Shown here: one piece after another, positions 1-7,015 of the stretch | Layout of the letters: the number at the start of each line of letters is the position of its first letter | Position numbering within the stretch: position 1 is the first letter of the stretch | The notes under the pieces: model-generated | What the model saw: only the letters and a program-made list of their open reading frames with translations | The model's database searches: none | Told to the model about the DNA's origin: nothing | Virus record (IMG/VR): IMGVR_UViG_3300037088_001114 | Coordinates: 1-28,969 of that record | DNA length: 28,969 nt | Strand: one strand, 5' to 3' | Origin: a virus | Program-made: the position numbers and the translations under genes

Positions 1-198
1 AATACATATAGATACAGAATTCAAAAAGCTGCTGGTAACCAACAAATGAATCCATCTATAACACAAGTAGTACATATGACGGCAACAGATACGGCAAATA
101 TTGCTGTATATTCATCTGGCGAAGCAGGAAAGACTGACGCAATCTTTGGCAATGCTTCAGATTTTTATACTTTATTTTCTGGACAACTTATCTCCTAA
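1..198 (+). CDS. C-terminal end of a tail protein with a C1q-like fold (partial)
   Basis: An open frame runs from base 1 to a TAA at 196-198, giving 65 residues whose start lies outside the window. The end reads ...SDFYTLFSGQLIS, and the beta-rich segment VHMTATDTANIAVYSSGEAG resembles the last strands of C1q/TNF-like domains that cap phage tail fibres. The similar C-terminal domain in the gene at 1164-1925 supports this. The role is probably host binding. The assignment is by pattern only because just the last third of the domain is present. Confidence 0.6.
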   Translation, partial: NTYRYRIQKAAGNQQMNPSITQVVHMTATDTANIAVYSSGEAGKTDAIFGNASDFYTLFSGQLIS

Positions 199-211
199 TT
201 AGGAAAACAAT

Positions 212-907
212 ATGTCAAGTCAACTTCCTTCTATGAATCCTACAGGTTATGTAGGCGTTCGTCCTCTTAACCCTGGCAACATCACCTTTCACAATCGCGA
301 CCCTAACAACCTCCAAGACGTTAACAACTACCAGCCAGGCGACACCTGGATGAATACCATCTTAAATCGTATTTGGATGCTCATGAGAGACATCAACATT
401 GTTGGTGGCGGGAAACAGGCGGTGTGGGTTCAGATAACAGGTGGTGGTGGGGGCGCTGGGATCCAGAACCTTACAGGCGACAACGCCGTCATCATAAGCC
501 CAACAGCTAACAACTGTAACATCTTTGGGACGACCACACAAGGTATTCAAACAGCTGGAAACCTTCCCAGCACGATGAAAATTACAGCCCTAAACGCTAC
601 CGCTGCTGCTGCCATAGGCCTAGCCCAAAGGGGAGTCTGCGCCTTTAATTCAGCCAACTTCACTGTCGTCAATGGGTTTGTCTCCTCAGTAGGTGGTACA
701 GGGACTATGCAAACTCTTTCTGGAGATGATGCTGTTGCAATATCACCTAATGGGGCTGGGAATACAAAAATCTTAGGTACAGCTGCTCAAGGCGTTGTCA
801 CTAGCGGCGTTCCTCTAAACAATGAAGTAAATATCACTGTCAACAACGCTACAACAGCTGCTAAAGGGGTAGCGTCATTCAACCCAGCGAACTTTACAGT
901 CGCATAA
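212..907 (+). CDS. Tail fibre/adhesin-like repeat protein
   Basis: 231 residues, starting at ATG 212 behind an AGGAAAA ribosome site. The N-terminal 70 residues resemble a virion-attachment or trimerisation segment (PGDTWMNTILNRIWMLM). Two Gly/Ala/Asn-rich repeats follow, each with a core like LTGD(N/D)AV.ISP..N..I.GT..QG, near residues 86-115 and 168-195. Each is followed by a (V/C)A(S/F)FN.ANFTV motif. This pattern is usual in trimeric fibre shafts. The frame ends abruptly right after the second FTV motif, and the next gene looks like the missing C-terminal cap in another frame, so this may be the front part of a frameshifted gene. Confidence 0.7.
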   Translation: MSSQLPSMNPTGYVGVRPLNPGNITFHNRDPNNLQDVNNYQPGDTWMNTILNRIWMLMRDINIVGGGKQAVWVQITGGGGGAGIQNLTGDNAVIISPTANNCNIFGTTTQGIQTAGNLPSTMKITALNATAAAAIGLAQRGVCAFNSANFTVVNGFVSSVGGTGTMQTLSGDDAVAISPNGAGNTKILGTAAQGVVTSGVPLNNEVNITVNNATTAAKGVASFNPANFTVA

Positions 908-918
908 CAGGGGCAGGA

Positions 919-1167
919 GTGACATTAACTCTTCCAGCTCTCGCCGCTGTAGGAACAGTCATAAGAGTCCAGGGCACGTCTCTAGGATGGACTGTGGCTC
1001 AGAATGCAGGGCAAAACATAGTGTTTGATGGAATATTTTCCACAACCCCTGGCGTTGGAGGGTCTGTGGCCTCAGTAGATACCTACGACGGCCTTGAAAT
1101 ATTATGTGTCGTAGCCAACACCACTTGGGTGGCACTCAACATTAAAGGGAATCCTACAATTGTATGA
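919..1167 (+). CDS. Beta-rich fibre-cap domain, probably the out-of-frame continuation of the preceding fibre gene
   Basis: 82 residues if GTG 919 is the start. The product (TLTLPALAAVGTVIRV...GWTVAQNAGQNIVF...GVGGSVASVDTYDGLEILCVVANTTWVAL) resembles a domain usually found at the C-terminus of long phage or bacterial adhesins rather than as a free protein. The frame is open upstream back to about base 865, overlapping the end of the fibre gene, and there is no good ribosome site at 919. Joining the frames between about 880 and 907 would give ...FNPANFTV-xx-TGAGVTLTLP, a natural continuation. Either an indel, an assembly error or real separation is possible. The stop overlaps the next ATG (ATGA). 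Confidence 0.55.
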   Translation: MTLTLPALAAVGTVIRVQGTSLGWTVAQNAGQNIVFDGIFSTTPGVGGSVASVDTYDGLEILCVVANTTWVALNIKGNPTIV

Positions 1168-1925
1168 CGATTAAAACTGTCAATGAACTTGGCAATCAAT
1201 GCCTGAATGATTTCTACGTTTATGGAAATTCAGGGGCCACGAGAGGGGTGTTTGTAAATAATGTTTATAACGTCGTCGCCTCAGACGCCAAGGTTATAAC
1301 AGCTGCTGGAGGCCCTGCAGGAGGGGATGCTTACTATCAGGCTTCTGTTACAGCAGGAGGGATATGGACCTGGGGTATTGATAATTCAGTATCAGATAAA
1401 TTTGTTGTCTCATCAGGGGCAGCACTTGGGACTACTGACGTGATGGAGGTCTATTCCACAGGAGAGATCAATTATCCTCTACAGCCTGCCTTCATGGCCT
1501 ATGCTGATACACAGAATAATGTGTTAGGCGATGGAACATTTTACAAAGTAATTTTCGCAAATCCTGTTTTTGATCAAGGTAGCAATTTTGATGGAGTGAG
1601 TACTTTTACAGCTCCTGTCACTGGCATATATCTTATGGGAACGACGATAGCTATAGGAGCTGCCCCGTTCCTAGTTGGAAACAGCGAACTTGATATCACT
1701 TTGGTTACGACAGGTGGAAGTTTTATATTAAACACTGTCAACCCATTTAATTGTGCTAGTGCAGCGACATTTTATAAATCAACAAATTCTGTTCTAGTTT
1801 ATATGGTGTCTGGAGATACCGCCTACATTAATGTTTTTGTAAATGGCGCAGCAAAGACAGTAAGTATTGAAAACATCACTGCTGTAAATGTTACATGTAC
1901 ATTTTGGGGCCATCTCGTGGCATAA
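1164..1925 (+). CDS. Tail fibre protein with C-terminal C1q-like domain
   Basis: 253 residues, start ATG 1164 overlapping the previous stop by four bases. The N-terminal 100 residues are Gly/Ala-rich with a typical fibre-repeat phrase (SSGAALGTTDVMEVYSTGEI). Residues about 108-253 look like a C1q/TNF-type jelly roll: QPAFMAYADTQNN, then F..G..FTAPVTGIYL and a closing CTFWGHLVA strand. Phage proteins of this type form trimeric tips that contact the host surface. It lies in a fibre cluster with the two upstream genes and probably replaces or complements their receptor-binding tips. Confidence 0.7.
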   Translation: MTIKTVNELGNQCLNDFYVYGNSGATRGVFVNNVYNVVASDAKVITAAGGPAGGDAYYQASVTAGGIWTWGIDNSVSDKFVVSSGAALGTTDVMEVYSTGEINYPLQPAFMAYADTQNNVLGDGTFYKVIFANPVFDQGSNFDGVSTFTAPVTGIYLMGTTIAIGAAPFLVGNSELDITLVTTGGSFILNTVNPFNCASAATFYKSTNSVLVYMVSGDTAYINVFVNGAAKTVSIENITAVNVTCTFWGHLVA

Positions 1926-1936
1926 AAGGGTTTAAA

Positions 1937-2152
1937 ATGAGTAGTTTTGTATTGGTATGCATCGCTGTATTTGCTTCGATTGTTGTTGGCATCGTCTCAA
2001 TCTATTTCTGGGGCAGAGATAATCCAGTAGAAGAGGCTTGTGAGGCCATTATCAAGGAAGAAACAGGAATAAATCTAGATCTCAGCCCTGATTCTGCTCC
2101 TTCAGCCACTAAATCTGTCGACCCCAGTTCTGGGAATAAAGCTTCCTCATAA
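1937..2152 (+). CDS. Small single-span membrane protein
   Basis: 71 residues from ATG 1937, preferred over an upstream in-frame start that would run into the previous gene. Residues 3-27 form one hydrophobic helix (LVCIAVFASIVVGIVSIYF). An acidic tail follows with the phrase NPVEEACEAIIKEETGINLDLSP, a pattern I recognise from small conserved membrane proteins of phages and plasmids but cannot assign a function. With the lipoprotein at 2420 and membrane protein at 2589 it could belong to a lysis (holin/spanin) set; this is inference from position. Its 3' half overlaps the minus-strand gene 2002-2358. Confidence 0.6.
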   Translation: MSSFVLVCIAVFASIVVGIVSIYFWGRDNPVEEACEAIIKEETGINLDLSPDSAPSATKSVDPSSGNKASS

Positions 2153-2358
2153 CGCCTCATGCGCTCTGTCATTTGATGGAGCGCTTCCTCAATCTTTTCA
2201 TTCCTTTCCCTTGCCTCTACTAACTTTTTCTCAAGTTCATCATGCCTACTAAACATGCCCCTACGCACATTCCCAAGGCTCTTTTCTAAATTTCTGATTT
2301 CGTCTTTTAGTCTTTCTGCTTCACTTATTTCGAACAATTCTAGCTGAATGGAGCTCAT
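2002..2358 (-). CDS. Coiled-coil protein of unknown function
   Basis: 118 residues, start ATG at 2358 behind an AGGGAGT-like ribosome site. The N-terminus (SSIQLELFEISEAERLKDEI) followed by a long charged coiled coil to about residue 75 is characteristic of a small phage family often seen near structural genes. The last 45 residues are less helical and lie antisense to the end of the gene at 1937-2152, an overlap of 151 bases. Function unknown; possibly a virion-associated or assembly factor. The N-terminal half looks like a real protein; the C-terminal tail may be poorly constrained. Confidence 0.6.
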   Translation of the reverse strand: MSSIQLELFEISEAERLKDEIRNLEKSLGNVRRGMFSRHDELEKKLVEARERNEKIEEALHQMTERMRRYEEALFPELGSTDLVAEGAESGLRSRFIPVSSLIMASQASSTGLSLPQK

Positions 2359-2419
2359 ATTAATACTCCCTTTGAATTAAGGAATGGAGATGATATATGA
2401 AGAAGAAAAAGGAGTCAAC

Positions 2420-2578
2420 ATGAAAAATCTTTTATTCTTTTTGATCCTGTGCGCGCTTCCATCATGTACAGTAAATATTACAATTGCTGATACTCATGGA
2501 TATGCCAATGATCTTGTCGATGAGACAGCAAAGACAGATGCGCAGGCAGAGGTTGAAGTGCCTGTTAAACCATTATAG
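2420..2578 (+). CDS. Small lipoprotein (possible outer-membrane spanin-like component)
   Basis: 52 residues from ATG 2420, chosen because GGAG sits five bases upstream; a longer reading from 2384 lacks a signal sequence at its N-terminus. Residues 1-17 form a signal peptide ending in a lipobox-like ALPSC, with Cys17 as the putative lipidated residue. The short mature part (TVNITIADTHGYANDLVDET...) is acidic. A lipobox suggests a Gram-negative-type envelope. Together with the single-span proteins on either side this looks like a spanin or lysis group, but no endolysin is seen here, so the role is inferred. Confidence 0.6.
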   Translation: MKNLLFFLILCALPSCTVNITIADTHGYANDLVDETAKTDAQAEVEVPVKPL

Positions 2579-2588
2579 GGGAAAGGTT

Positions 2589-2795
2589 ATGACGATACCA
2601 ACAGTTGCTAAATTTTGGGCTTTGATACTTTTATTAATATTTATAGTTGTGGGCTCAGGATATGCCTATATATTGACTAGGCCATCTACGCCTCAAGCGC
2701 CTACAGCTGAAACGCTAGATAAACATTTACAAGATCTTGAGATAAGGGCGAAAGGAGTTATAGGGCAGGAGCTAGATAATCTGATAACGAAATAG
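2589..2795 (+). CDS. Small single-span membrane protein
   Basis: 68 residues from ATG 2589, with GGGGAAAGG just upstream. Residues 8-29 (KFWALILLLIFIVVGSGYAYIL) make one transmembrane helix, followed by a Pro/Thr linker and an amphipathic helix (DKHLQDLEIRAKGVIGQEL). The topology fits an inner-membrane spanin or a small holin. Its TAG stop (2793-2795) directly abuts the stop codon of the convergent terminase gene at 2796 with no spacer. Confidence 0.6.
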   Translation: MTIPTVAKFWALILLLIFIVVGSGYAYILTRPSTPQAPTAETLDKHLQDLEIRAKGVIGQELDNLITK

Positions 2796-4091
2796 CTAAA
2801 CAAATCTGTTATCAGTTCCTGGTATATCTCTGAATGGGGCTGGGAGGGTTGATCCTCCCATTGCCTCAATATATAGGCGGTCTAAATCCTGGGCCGTCAT
2901 TCTAGACTGCTCTTTTCCAAAGAAGTGCGTATAGAGCGCATATCGCAAGCTATCACAAGCATGGTCCCTGTCTTTCAATGGCTTGTCCTCGCCAGTCTTT
3001 CCACATTTAGGGTCCCACACGTACCCCTGAATCTCTTTGATCAATGATTCGCACTTTCTGCAAATCTTTAATGTCCCATTTGAGAGAAATTTACTCACAA
3101 GTCGAATGCCATCAAGGACTTCATTTTCTGCATCAAATAGGTTAGAAACGCCCTCACGCCCTAGCTCCAGCTTGAAACTAGCTGCTGAAGGGTCAATGTA
3201 TATGGCTTTGATAGGTTTGTCTTTGATGAAGATTTTTAGGTCTTCAGCATATTCTGTATCTGTCTTCTGGCGCTGCTTAACCTTGCTATCCCAGTAGTAG
3301 ACATCCTCCACCCACATATTAGGATATCTGGATCTGTTTATCCCTATAAGAACAAAGGAGCAAGCACAACTCGTACCATAGTCCACCCCCACAATATAAA
3401 ACTCTGCCTGGCCAGGAGGGAAGTCAATAGTGTGAATGGATGTGTCAAAGAAGTCATAAATCGCCCCCTCAGCTTGAACCCATCTACCATCTATAAATCT
3501 CTGGAACCAAATGCCCTTATATTGTCTCTTGAGATAGTCTTTTTCGTCTTCAGTTAGTTCTGGGTTGTCATCAAGGGTGAATTTCCAGCTTTTGACATCA
3601 GGGTTATCTGTCAAAAAGTCTTTCTTCAACCAATGATAAGGGCTATCTGGATTGGTGGTGGCAAAGATTTTAGCACTCTTCATGGCGCATCTGCTAATTA
3701 GCATCCTAAATACGCTTTCTGGAATGATCGTCGCCTCATCAACATAGGCCCCTGAAAATGTAGGGCCCCTTATCTTGGCCTCAGCTCTCTCATCATCAGC
3801 GCCTATAATGTGTATTGTCTTTTTGAAGATGTTCATCTCCCTTTTGCCAGAATAATATCTCACATCCTGGCAGCCAATCATTCTCGTAAGTTGTGGGAGG
3901 AGGTTTCTTTTGAAGGAGTCATAAGTCCTGGTGATCATGCAATATTCACCTGTTGGCCCATAGGTGAGCTCCTTAAGCCACCTCCAAAGACTTATATAGG
4001 TCTTTCCAGAGCGAACAGCCCCTTCCCAGATATTCATCCTTGCGTCTGAATCTTGAAGGGAAAAGAGCTGTTTGTCTGAAAGATTATTCAT
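2796..4091 (-). CDS. terL: Terminase large subunit (packaging ATPase/nuclease)
   Basis: 431 residues from ATG 4091; an extra upstream TTG is less likely because ATG overlaps the preceding TGA (TGATG). The protein powers DNA translocation into the procapsid and cuts concatemers. Visible motifs: Walker A GAVRSGKT at 24-31, Walker B with VDEA at 117-120, coupling motif FATTNPDSP near 143-151, then an RNase H-like nuclease with VGVDYGTS (Asp237), IYIDPS (Asp300) and DHACDSLRY (Asp376/Asp380). Length and motif order fit PBSX/T4-type terminases. It is the last gene of a minus-strand operon and far from the portal, which is on the other strand. Confidence 0.93.
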   Translation of the reverse strand: MNNLSDKQLFSLQDSDARMNIWEGAVRSGKTYISLWRWLKELTYGPTGEYCMITRTYDSFKRNLLPQLTRMIGCQDVRYYSGKREMNIFKKTIHIIGADDERAEAKIRGPTFSGAYVDEATIIPESVFRMLISRCAMKSAKIFATTNPDSPYHWLKKDFLTDNPDVKSWKFTLDDNPELTEDEKDYLKRQYKGIWFQRFIDGRWVQAEGAIYDFFDTSIHTIDFPPGQAEFYIVGVDYGTSCACSFVLIGINRSRYPNMWVEDVYYWDSKVKQRQKTDTEYAEDLKIFIKDKPIKAIYIDPSAASFKLELGREGVSNLFDAENEVLDGIRLVSKFLSNGTLKICRKCESLIKEIQGYVWDPKCGKTGEDKPLKDRDHACDSLRYALYTHFFGKEQSRMTAQDLDRLYIEAMGGSTLPAPFRDIPGTDNRFV

Positions 4092-4576
4092 CAATCATTT
4101 CTCATACAGCAAGACTGAAGGCCAATTCCTACATATATCCCTTTGTTTTCTTTATTCTTTGAACTGTAGATATTTTTGTCTCTACAAGAGTAATTAAATG
4201 ATGAAAAGAACCCATTGTACGGCCTTGGAAGAATGTGTTTTTTGTTGCACCACTCCTCATATTCTTCATAAATCATTGGCTTTTCTATCCTAGATACGTC
4301 ATCAAATACCAATATTTCATTGATAAAGTTTTCGACATCTTGATCAAAGCAGTTAATAATTACTCTCCTTCTCTCTATCCCCCTCTTTCTAGTTCTTTGC
4401 TTTGCTAGCCTTTTCCTAGGGTAAACCTTTCGCTTATTCTCCTGGGCAGGTTCTGGTTTATCAACACAGACATGATGCTCAGGATCTTGACACAAGAAAG
4501 TTAGATGAAAACAGGCGTCAGGAGGGTCTTTGTCCACTCCATTCCATTTAGATTTTATCCAATCAAAAAATCTCAT
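4091..4576 (-). CDS. Unknown protein upstream of the large terminase; primase-C-terminal-like winged-helix end
   Basis: 161 residues, start ATG at 4576 with an excellent AGGAGG site nine bases upstream. The middle is very basic (KRKVYPRKRLAKQRTRKRG). The C-terminal 50 residues (YEEYEEWCNKKHI...FFSSFNYSCRDKNIYSS...GIYVGIGL) resemble the small winged-helix module at the end of D5-like phage primases, a DNA-binding fold. No ATPase or primase motif is present. The stop overlaps the terminase start, implying translational coupling, so a packaging role such as a small-terminase-like DNA-recognition subunit is possible but not shown. Confidence 0.6.
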   Translation of the reverse strand: MRFFDWIKSKWNGVDKDPPDACFHLTFLCQDPEHHVCVDKPEPAQENKRKVYPRKRLAKQRTRKRGIERRRVIINCFDQDVENFINEILVFDDVSRIEKPMIYEEYEEWCNKKHILPRPYNGFFSSFNYSCRDKNIYSSKNKENKGIYVGIGLQSCCMRND

Positions 4577-4599
4577 AGCTTTTCCTCCTATTACCTTTT

Positions 4600-4824
4600 T
4601 TAGAAAGGGACCTCTTCGTTCCTATCATGCATAGTCCTAACTGGAGTGGGGCCATTTGGCTTCTGAGTTTGTTGCATCTGTTGCATTTGATTCTTCGCAA
4701 TGATCTCAATGTATTTGCATATAGTCTTTTGGCTCTCGCTAATCTCCTTGATGTTCCAAGCCATGTATTTAAGGCTGACTTCAATTGGTTGGAGGGGCTT
4801 GTGATCTTCTTGTTGGTATGTCAT
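4600..4824 (-). CDS. Small protein with an SSB-like acidic C-terminal tip
   Basis: 74 residues from ATG 4824, five bases after the preceding stop. Residues 12-46 are predicted helical (IEVSLKYMAWNIKEISES). A Gln/Met-rich linker follows (QMQQMQQTQKPNG) and the protein ends in RNEEVPF. That end resembles the acidic tip of bacterial single-stranded-DNA-binding proteins (for example DDDIPF), which recruits repair and replication partners, but no OB fold is visible. The overlapping frame at 4563-4784 was rejected as its codons look random. Function unknown. Confidence 0.55.
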   Translation of the reverse strand: MTYQQEDHKPLQPIEVSLKYMAWNIKEISESQKTICKYIEIIAKNQMQQMQQTQKPNGPTPVRTMHDRNEEVPF

Positions 4825-4828
4825 ATCT

Positions 4829-5080
4829 TTAATTCTTCTTTTTTGTTTTTTCTTTTTTTTGCTTTAGTTTTTTCTCTTCTAGACCGGCTATTTTTTTTCT
4901 CTTCTTGGCAAATTGGAACGCAACATTTGCTTCTCTAGCGCTATCCTTAGCCATTTCAGGGGCGCCCTCTTTCTTTTCCTCATGCTCTTTTTTCAGAGCA
5001 TATTCACCTTCATGTCTTGCGAGGGTGGAGTACATCTTCTGTCTCTTCACCACGCCTCTTATGTCTGCCGCCCTTTTCAT
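4829..5080 (-). CDS. Small highly charged protein
   Basis: 83 residues, start ATG 5080 overlapping the upstream TGA (ATGA). The sequence is dominated by Lys, Glu and Arg and should be helical throughout; the C-terminus is a lysine run ([14 protein letters not shown]). It could bind nucleic acid, but no family is recognised. The flanking genes are tightly packed and coupled, which supports it being expressed. Confidence 0.5.
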   Translation of the reverse strand: MKRAADIRGVVKRQKMYSTLARHEGEYALKKEHEEKKEGAPEMAKDSAREANVAFQFAKKRKKIAGLEEKKLKQKKEKTKKKN

Positions 5081-5160
5081 TTCTTTTTCTTTCCTTTGGA
5101 CTTGCCAGCAACTGACATCGCTATAGCTACAGCCTGCTTTTGAGGCTTCCCAGCTTCCAT
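5077..5160 (-). CDS. 27-residue basic micro-protein
   Basis: A very short frame from ATG 5160 to TGA 5077-5079. It starts two bases after the previous gene's stop and ends in an ATGA overlap with the next start, so it fits the operon exactly. The product ([20 protein letters not shown] followed by a lysine-rich end) matches a recurrent phage micro-protein theme, GKP.KQAVAIA. Function unknown. Confidence 0.5.
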   Translation of the reverse strand: MEAGKPQKQAVAIAMSVAGKSKGKKKK

Positions 5161-5161
5161 T

Positions 5162-5386
5162 TCAGTCTTGATGTTTTCGCTTACTGCTTTTTTGTTTTTT
5201 CCCTTTACTAGTGGCATCTTCTTCTTCCCCTTTCATTGCTAGGCGAACGCCTATGTTGTAAACTTGATTTTCAATCTCAAACAGGCTTGAGACGATCATC
5301 TTCTCCTGTATTAAAAACATATCTTTTTTTGTCAACACAACTTCGATTATTTTCTCCCCATCCAGGGTTTCGTAGATTATATTCAT
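5162..5386 (-). CDS. Small protein of unknown function overlapping the rusA-like gene
   Basis: 74 residues from ATG 5386, preceded directly by AGAAGAGG. The N-terminus ([20 protein letters not shown]) looks like a folded beta segment, then a helix ([20 protein letters not shown]), and a basic tail. It overlaps the 3' end of the RusA gene by about 110 bases in another frame. Either the overlap is genuine or the RusA tail is non-essential. The downstream micro-gene begins two bases after its stop. Confidence 0.5.
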   Translation of the reverse strand: MNIIYETLDGEKIIEVVLTKKDMFLIQEKMIVSSLFEIENQVYNIGVRLAMKGEEEDATSKGKKQKSSKRKHQD

Positions 5387-5852
5387 CCTCTTCTAGCTCT
5401 TTAATTTGGTCTGCCTCTTTCTGCAAATCATTTCTTGTAAATGGTTTTATCCTAATTAAAGTTGAAGGCTGAGATGAAAAGACTTTTCTGCAATAGAGAG
5501 TGCATATCTGGCTGTCATCGACAAAGATGAGGTCATTCATACAGTCCAGGACAAACTTTGTAAGGTTGTCTACATCTGGCTTTTTCATATGGTGAAAGAT
5601 GCCATTGATCATTTGGGTCCTCAATGCACCTGACGCCCCTTTTGGGATGGGCATCCTAAATGTTATGTCGATCAAGAGTGGAACAGTGAATTTCTCTTCC
5701 CTAAATTGGGCCATCATCTGCCATTTGACACCCTCTTTTTGTTTTTTTTGTTTGTCATAGATGATACTTACATTCTTTTCCCCATTTCTTAGCATCTTAT
5801 GCCCAGGGCGCTGCCACGCTATTGGAGGACCATCTATCTCTATGTCTATCAT
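5277..5852 (-). CDS. rusA: RusA-family Holliday junction resolvase
   Basis: About 191 residues from ATG 5852 with GAGG eight bases upstream; a GTG one codon earlier is less likely. RusA enzymes cut four-way junctions and help resolve recombined or branched phage DNA before packaging. The N-terminal strand (IDIEIDGPPIAWQRPG) and the diagnostic segment KPDVDNLTKFVLDCMNDLIF followed by VDDSQI carry the conserved acidic residues Asp93, Asp95, Asp112 and Asp113. RusA is usually 120-140 residues, so the last 50 or so residues, which overlap the next gene, are extra. It is the first gene of the minus operon ending in terL. Confidence 0.87.
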   Translation of the reverse strand: MIDIEIDGPPIAWQRPGHKMLRNGEKNVSIIYDKQKKQKEGVKWQMMAQFREEKFTVPLLIDITFRMPIPKGASGALRTQMINGIFHHMKKPDVDNLTKFVLDCMNDLIFVDDSQICTLYCRKVFSSQPSTLIRIKPFTRNDLQKEADQIKELEEDEYNLRNPGWGENNRSCVDKKRYVFNTGEDDRLKPV

Positions 5853-6002
5853 CACATAGCCTCAATTTTAATTTTACCCAGACATATGTGATGGTGTTTT
5901 ATTTAACAACTTTTTTCTTCCTGTTTTTTCTTGCGCATAAATGCGTTAACGAGCTAAGATGTTAGCGTCTTGAAAGAACATTAGGAGAAAATAGGAGATG
6001 AA
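5853..6002. promoter_or_regulatory. Divergent intergenic region with a possible operator
   Basis: This 150-base gap separates the minus-strand rusA-terL operon from the plus-strand recombination/replication operon, so it should hold back-to-back promoters. The plus side contains CGTTAAC (5944-5950) and an interrupted inverted repeat GCTAA-GATG-TTAGC (5953-5966). Related motifs (CGTTAAC, ATGTTAGC) recur at 11729-11743 upstream of another operon, hinting at a shared regulator. No sharp sigma-70 match can be picked with confidence. Confidence 0.35.
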
Positions 6003-6608
6003 ATGGATGAGGAGATAAAGCCAGGATACACAAGAATCACTGAGATCTTGTCGCCCTGGAATAACTTTGAAGGCATCCCAAAGGGTGTTCTCGAAAACAA
6101 AAGATGTATTGGGGTGAGGGTTCACGAATACATCAACCTTTACCTGGAATGTATCCCAGTAACTGTAGACGAAGAGGCTGAAGGGTATTTTGAAAGCTTT
6201 AGGACGTTTATGGTGGAGTCAGAGGCATCTGTAAGAAAAACAGAGGAGAGATACTATGATGACGTGTTGAAGATAACAGGGCAGGTAGACGCCCTTGTGA
6301 AGTTTAAGGCTGAAGATGAATTGATTGTTGTAGATTGGAAGACCTCTGCTTCATACAACAGAAAGACAGGAAGGTCTTGGGCTATACAAGGCGTTCTATA
6401 CCATTATCTCCTTGAGCAAAATGGGGTCGACAATCTTAGTGATAAGATTATTTTCCTTCAGCTTGATAAGGGTGGCGGGCTGCCACACGCAAGGAGATTC
6501 CAATATTCATCGAAAATGATGGCTAGGGCAATGGCTGTCCTAGAAGCATATAGACATTTTAATCCTGTAAATCAAGAGGAGGAAGACGCGTTATGGAGAT
6601 TAGATTAA
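6003..6608 (+). CDS. PD-(D/E)XK nuclease (Cas4/RecB-type exonuclease)
   Basis: 201 residues, start ATG 6003 behind AGGAGA. The RecB-like nuclease core is visible: His41 in VRVHEYINLYL, Asp96 in ITGQVDALVKF, Asp111-x-Lys113 in VVDWKTS, and the QxxxY motif Gln129/Tyr133 in AIQGVLYHYLL. Such enzymes resect or trim DNA ends. Encoded two small genes before an ERF annealing protein, it probably supplies the exonuclease half of a phage single-strand-annealing recombination pair. It is the first gene of the plus-strand early operon. Confidence 0.85.
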   Translation: MDEEIKPGYTRITEILSPWNNFEGIPKGVLENKRCIGVRVHEYINLYLECIPVTVDEEAEGYFESFRTFMVESEASVRKTEERYYDDVLKITGQVDALVKFKAEDELIVVDWKTSASYNRKTGRSWAIQGVLYHYLLEQNGVDNLSDKIIFLQLDKGGGLPHARRFQYSSKMMARAMAVLEAYRHFNPVNQEEEDALWRLD

Positions 6609-6766
6609 AATATGAGTTTTTTGGAGGAAGGCCACTGTATAAGCCAGCTTGTGACTTATCTAAGGCCATCGCTGAGATAAATAACAAAAGGACTTTCTCA
6701 ATAGCTATGATAGAAAGGGCCAAGAAGCTTGGGATTAAGATTGTAGGTCTTGTTCAAGATAAATAA
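6593..6766 (+). CDS. 57-residue unknown protein
   Basis: Starts at ATG 6593 inside the end of the nuclease gene, with AGGAGG about ten bases upstream, and ends at TAA 6764-6766. The product begins MEIRLKYEFFGGRPLYKPAC and contains a helix (LSKAIAEINNKRTFSIAMIE) typical of small DNA- or protein-binding phage proteins. A perfect ribosome site and clean coding character support it. Function unknown. Confidence 0.6.
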   Translation: MEIRLKYEFFGGRPLYKPACDLSKAIAEINNKRTFSIAMIERAKKLGIKIVGLVQDK

Positions 6767-6802
6767 AAAACCCCACACACGCTGTTGTGAGCGTATGTGG
6801 GG
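6765..6802 (-). terminator. Strong hairpin with the U-tract on the minus strand
   Basis: CCCCACA (6771-6777) pairs with TGTGGGG (6796-6802), then a C/A mismatch and a five-base inner stem (6779-6783 with 6790-6794) around loop GTTGTG. On the plus strand six A residues precede the stem and no T run follows, so as an intrinsic terminator it works for minus-strand transcripts only. It lies directly after a plus-strand stop codon. Confidence 0.6.
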
Positions 6803-6841
6803 CACTAGAGTGACAGACAACCATCGAATGGAGAACAAAAG

Positions 6842-7015
6842 ATGATTTCGCACGACAATATACCCAGCCAGGGTATTTCTTACATCGACAATCTTTTCAA
6901 AAGATTCAAAGACATAGATGATGCCATAGGGCTTTTGAAGATTGAGATAGACAAATTCAATAAAGTATTAGATAAGCAAAACTCAGCTCAAAAACAAGAT
7001 ATAAGGAGAAAATAA
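6842..7015 (+). CDS. 57-residue amphipathic protein
   Basis: ATG 6842 follows GGAGAA at a good distance; TAA 7013-7015 directly abuts the ERF start. The product (MISHDNIPSQGISYIDNLFK...) is mostly amphipathic helix (DIDDAIGLLKIEIDKFNKVL) and could be a coiled-coil partner of its neighbours. No family recognised. Confidence 0.55.
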   Translation: MISHDNIPSQGISYIDNLFKRFKDIDDAIGLLKIEIDKFNKVLDKQNSAQKQDIRRK

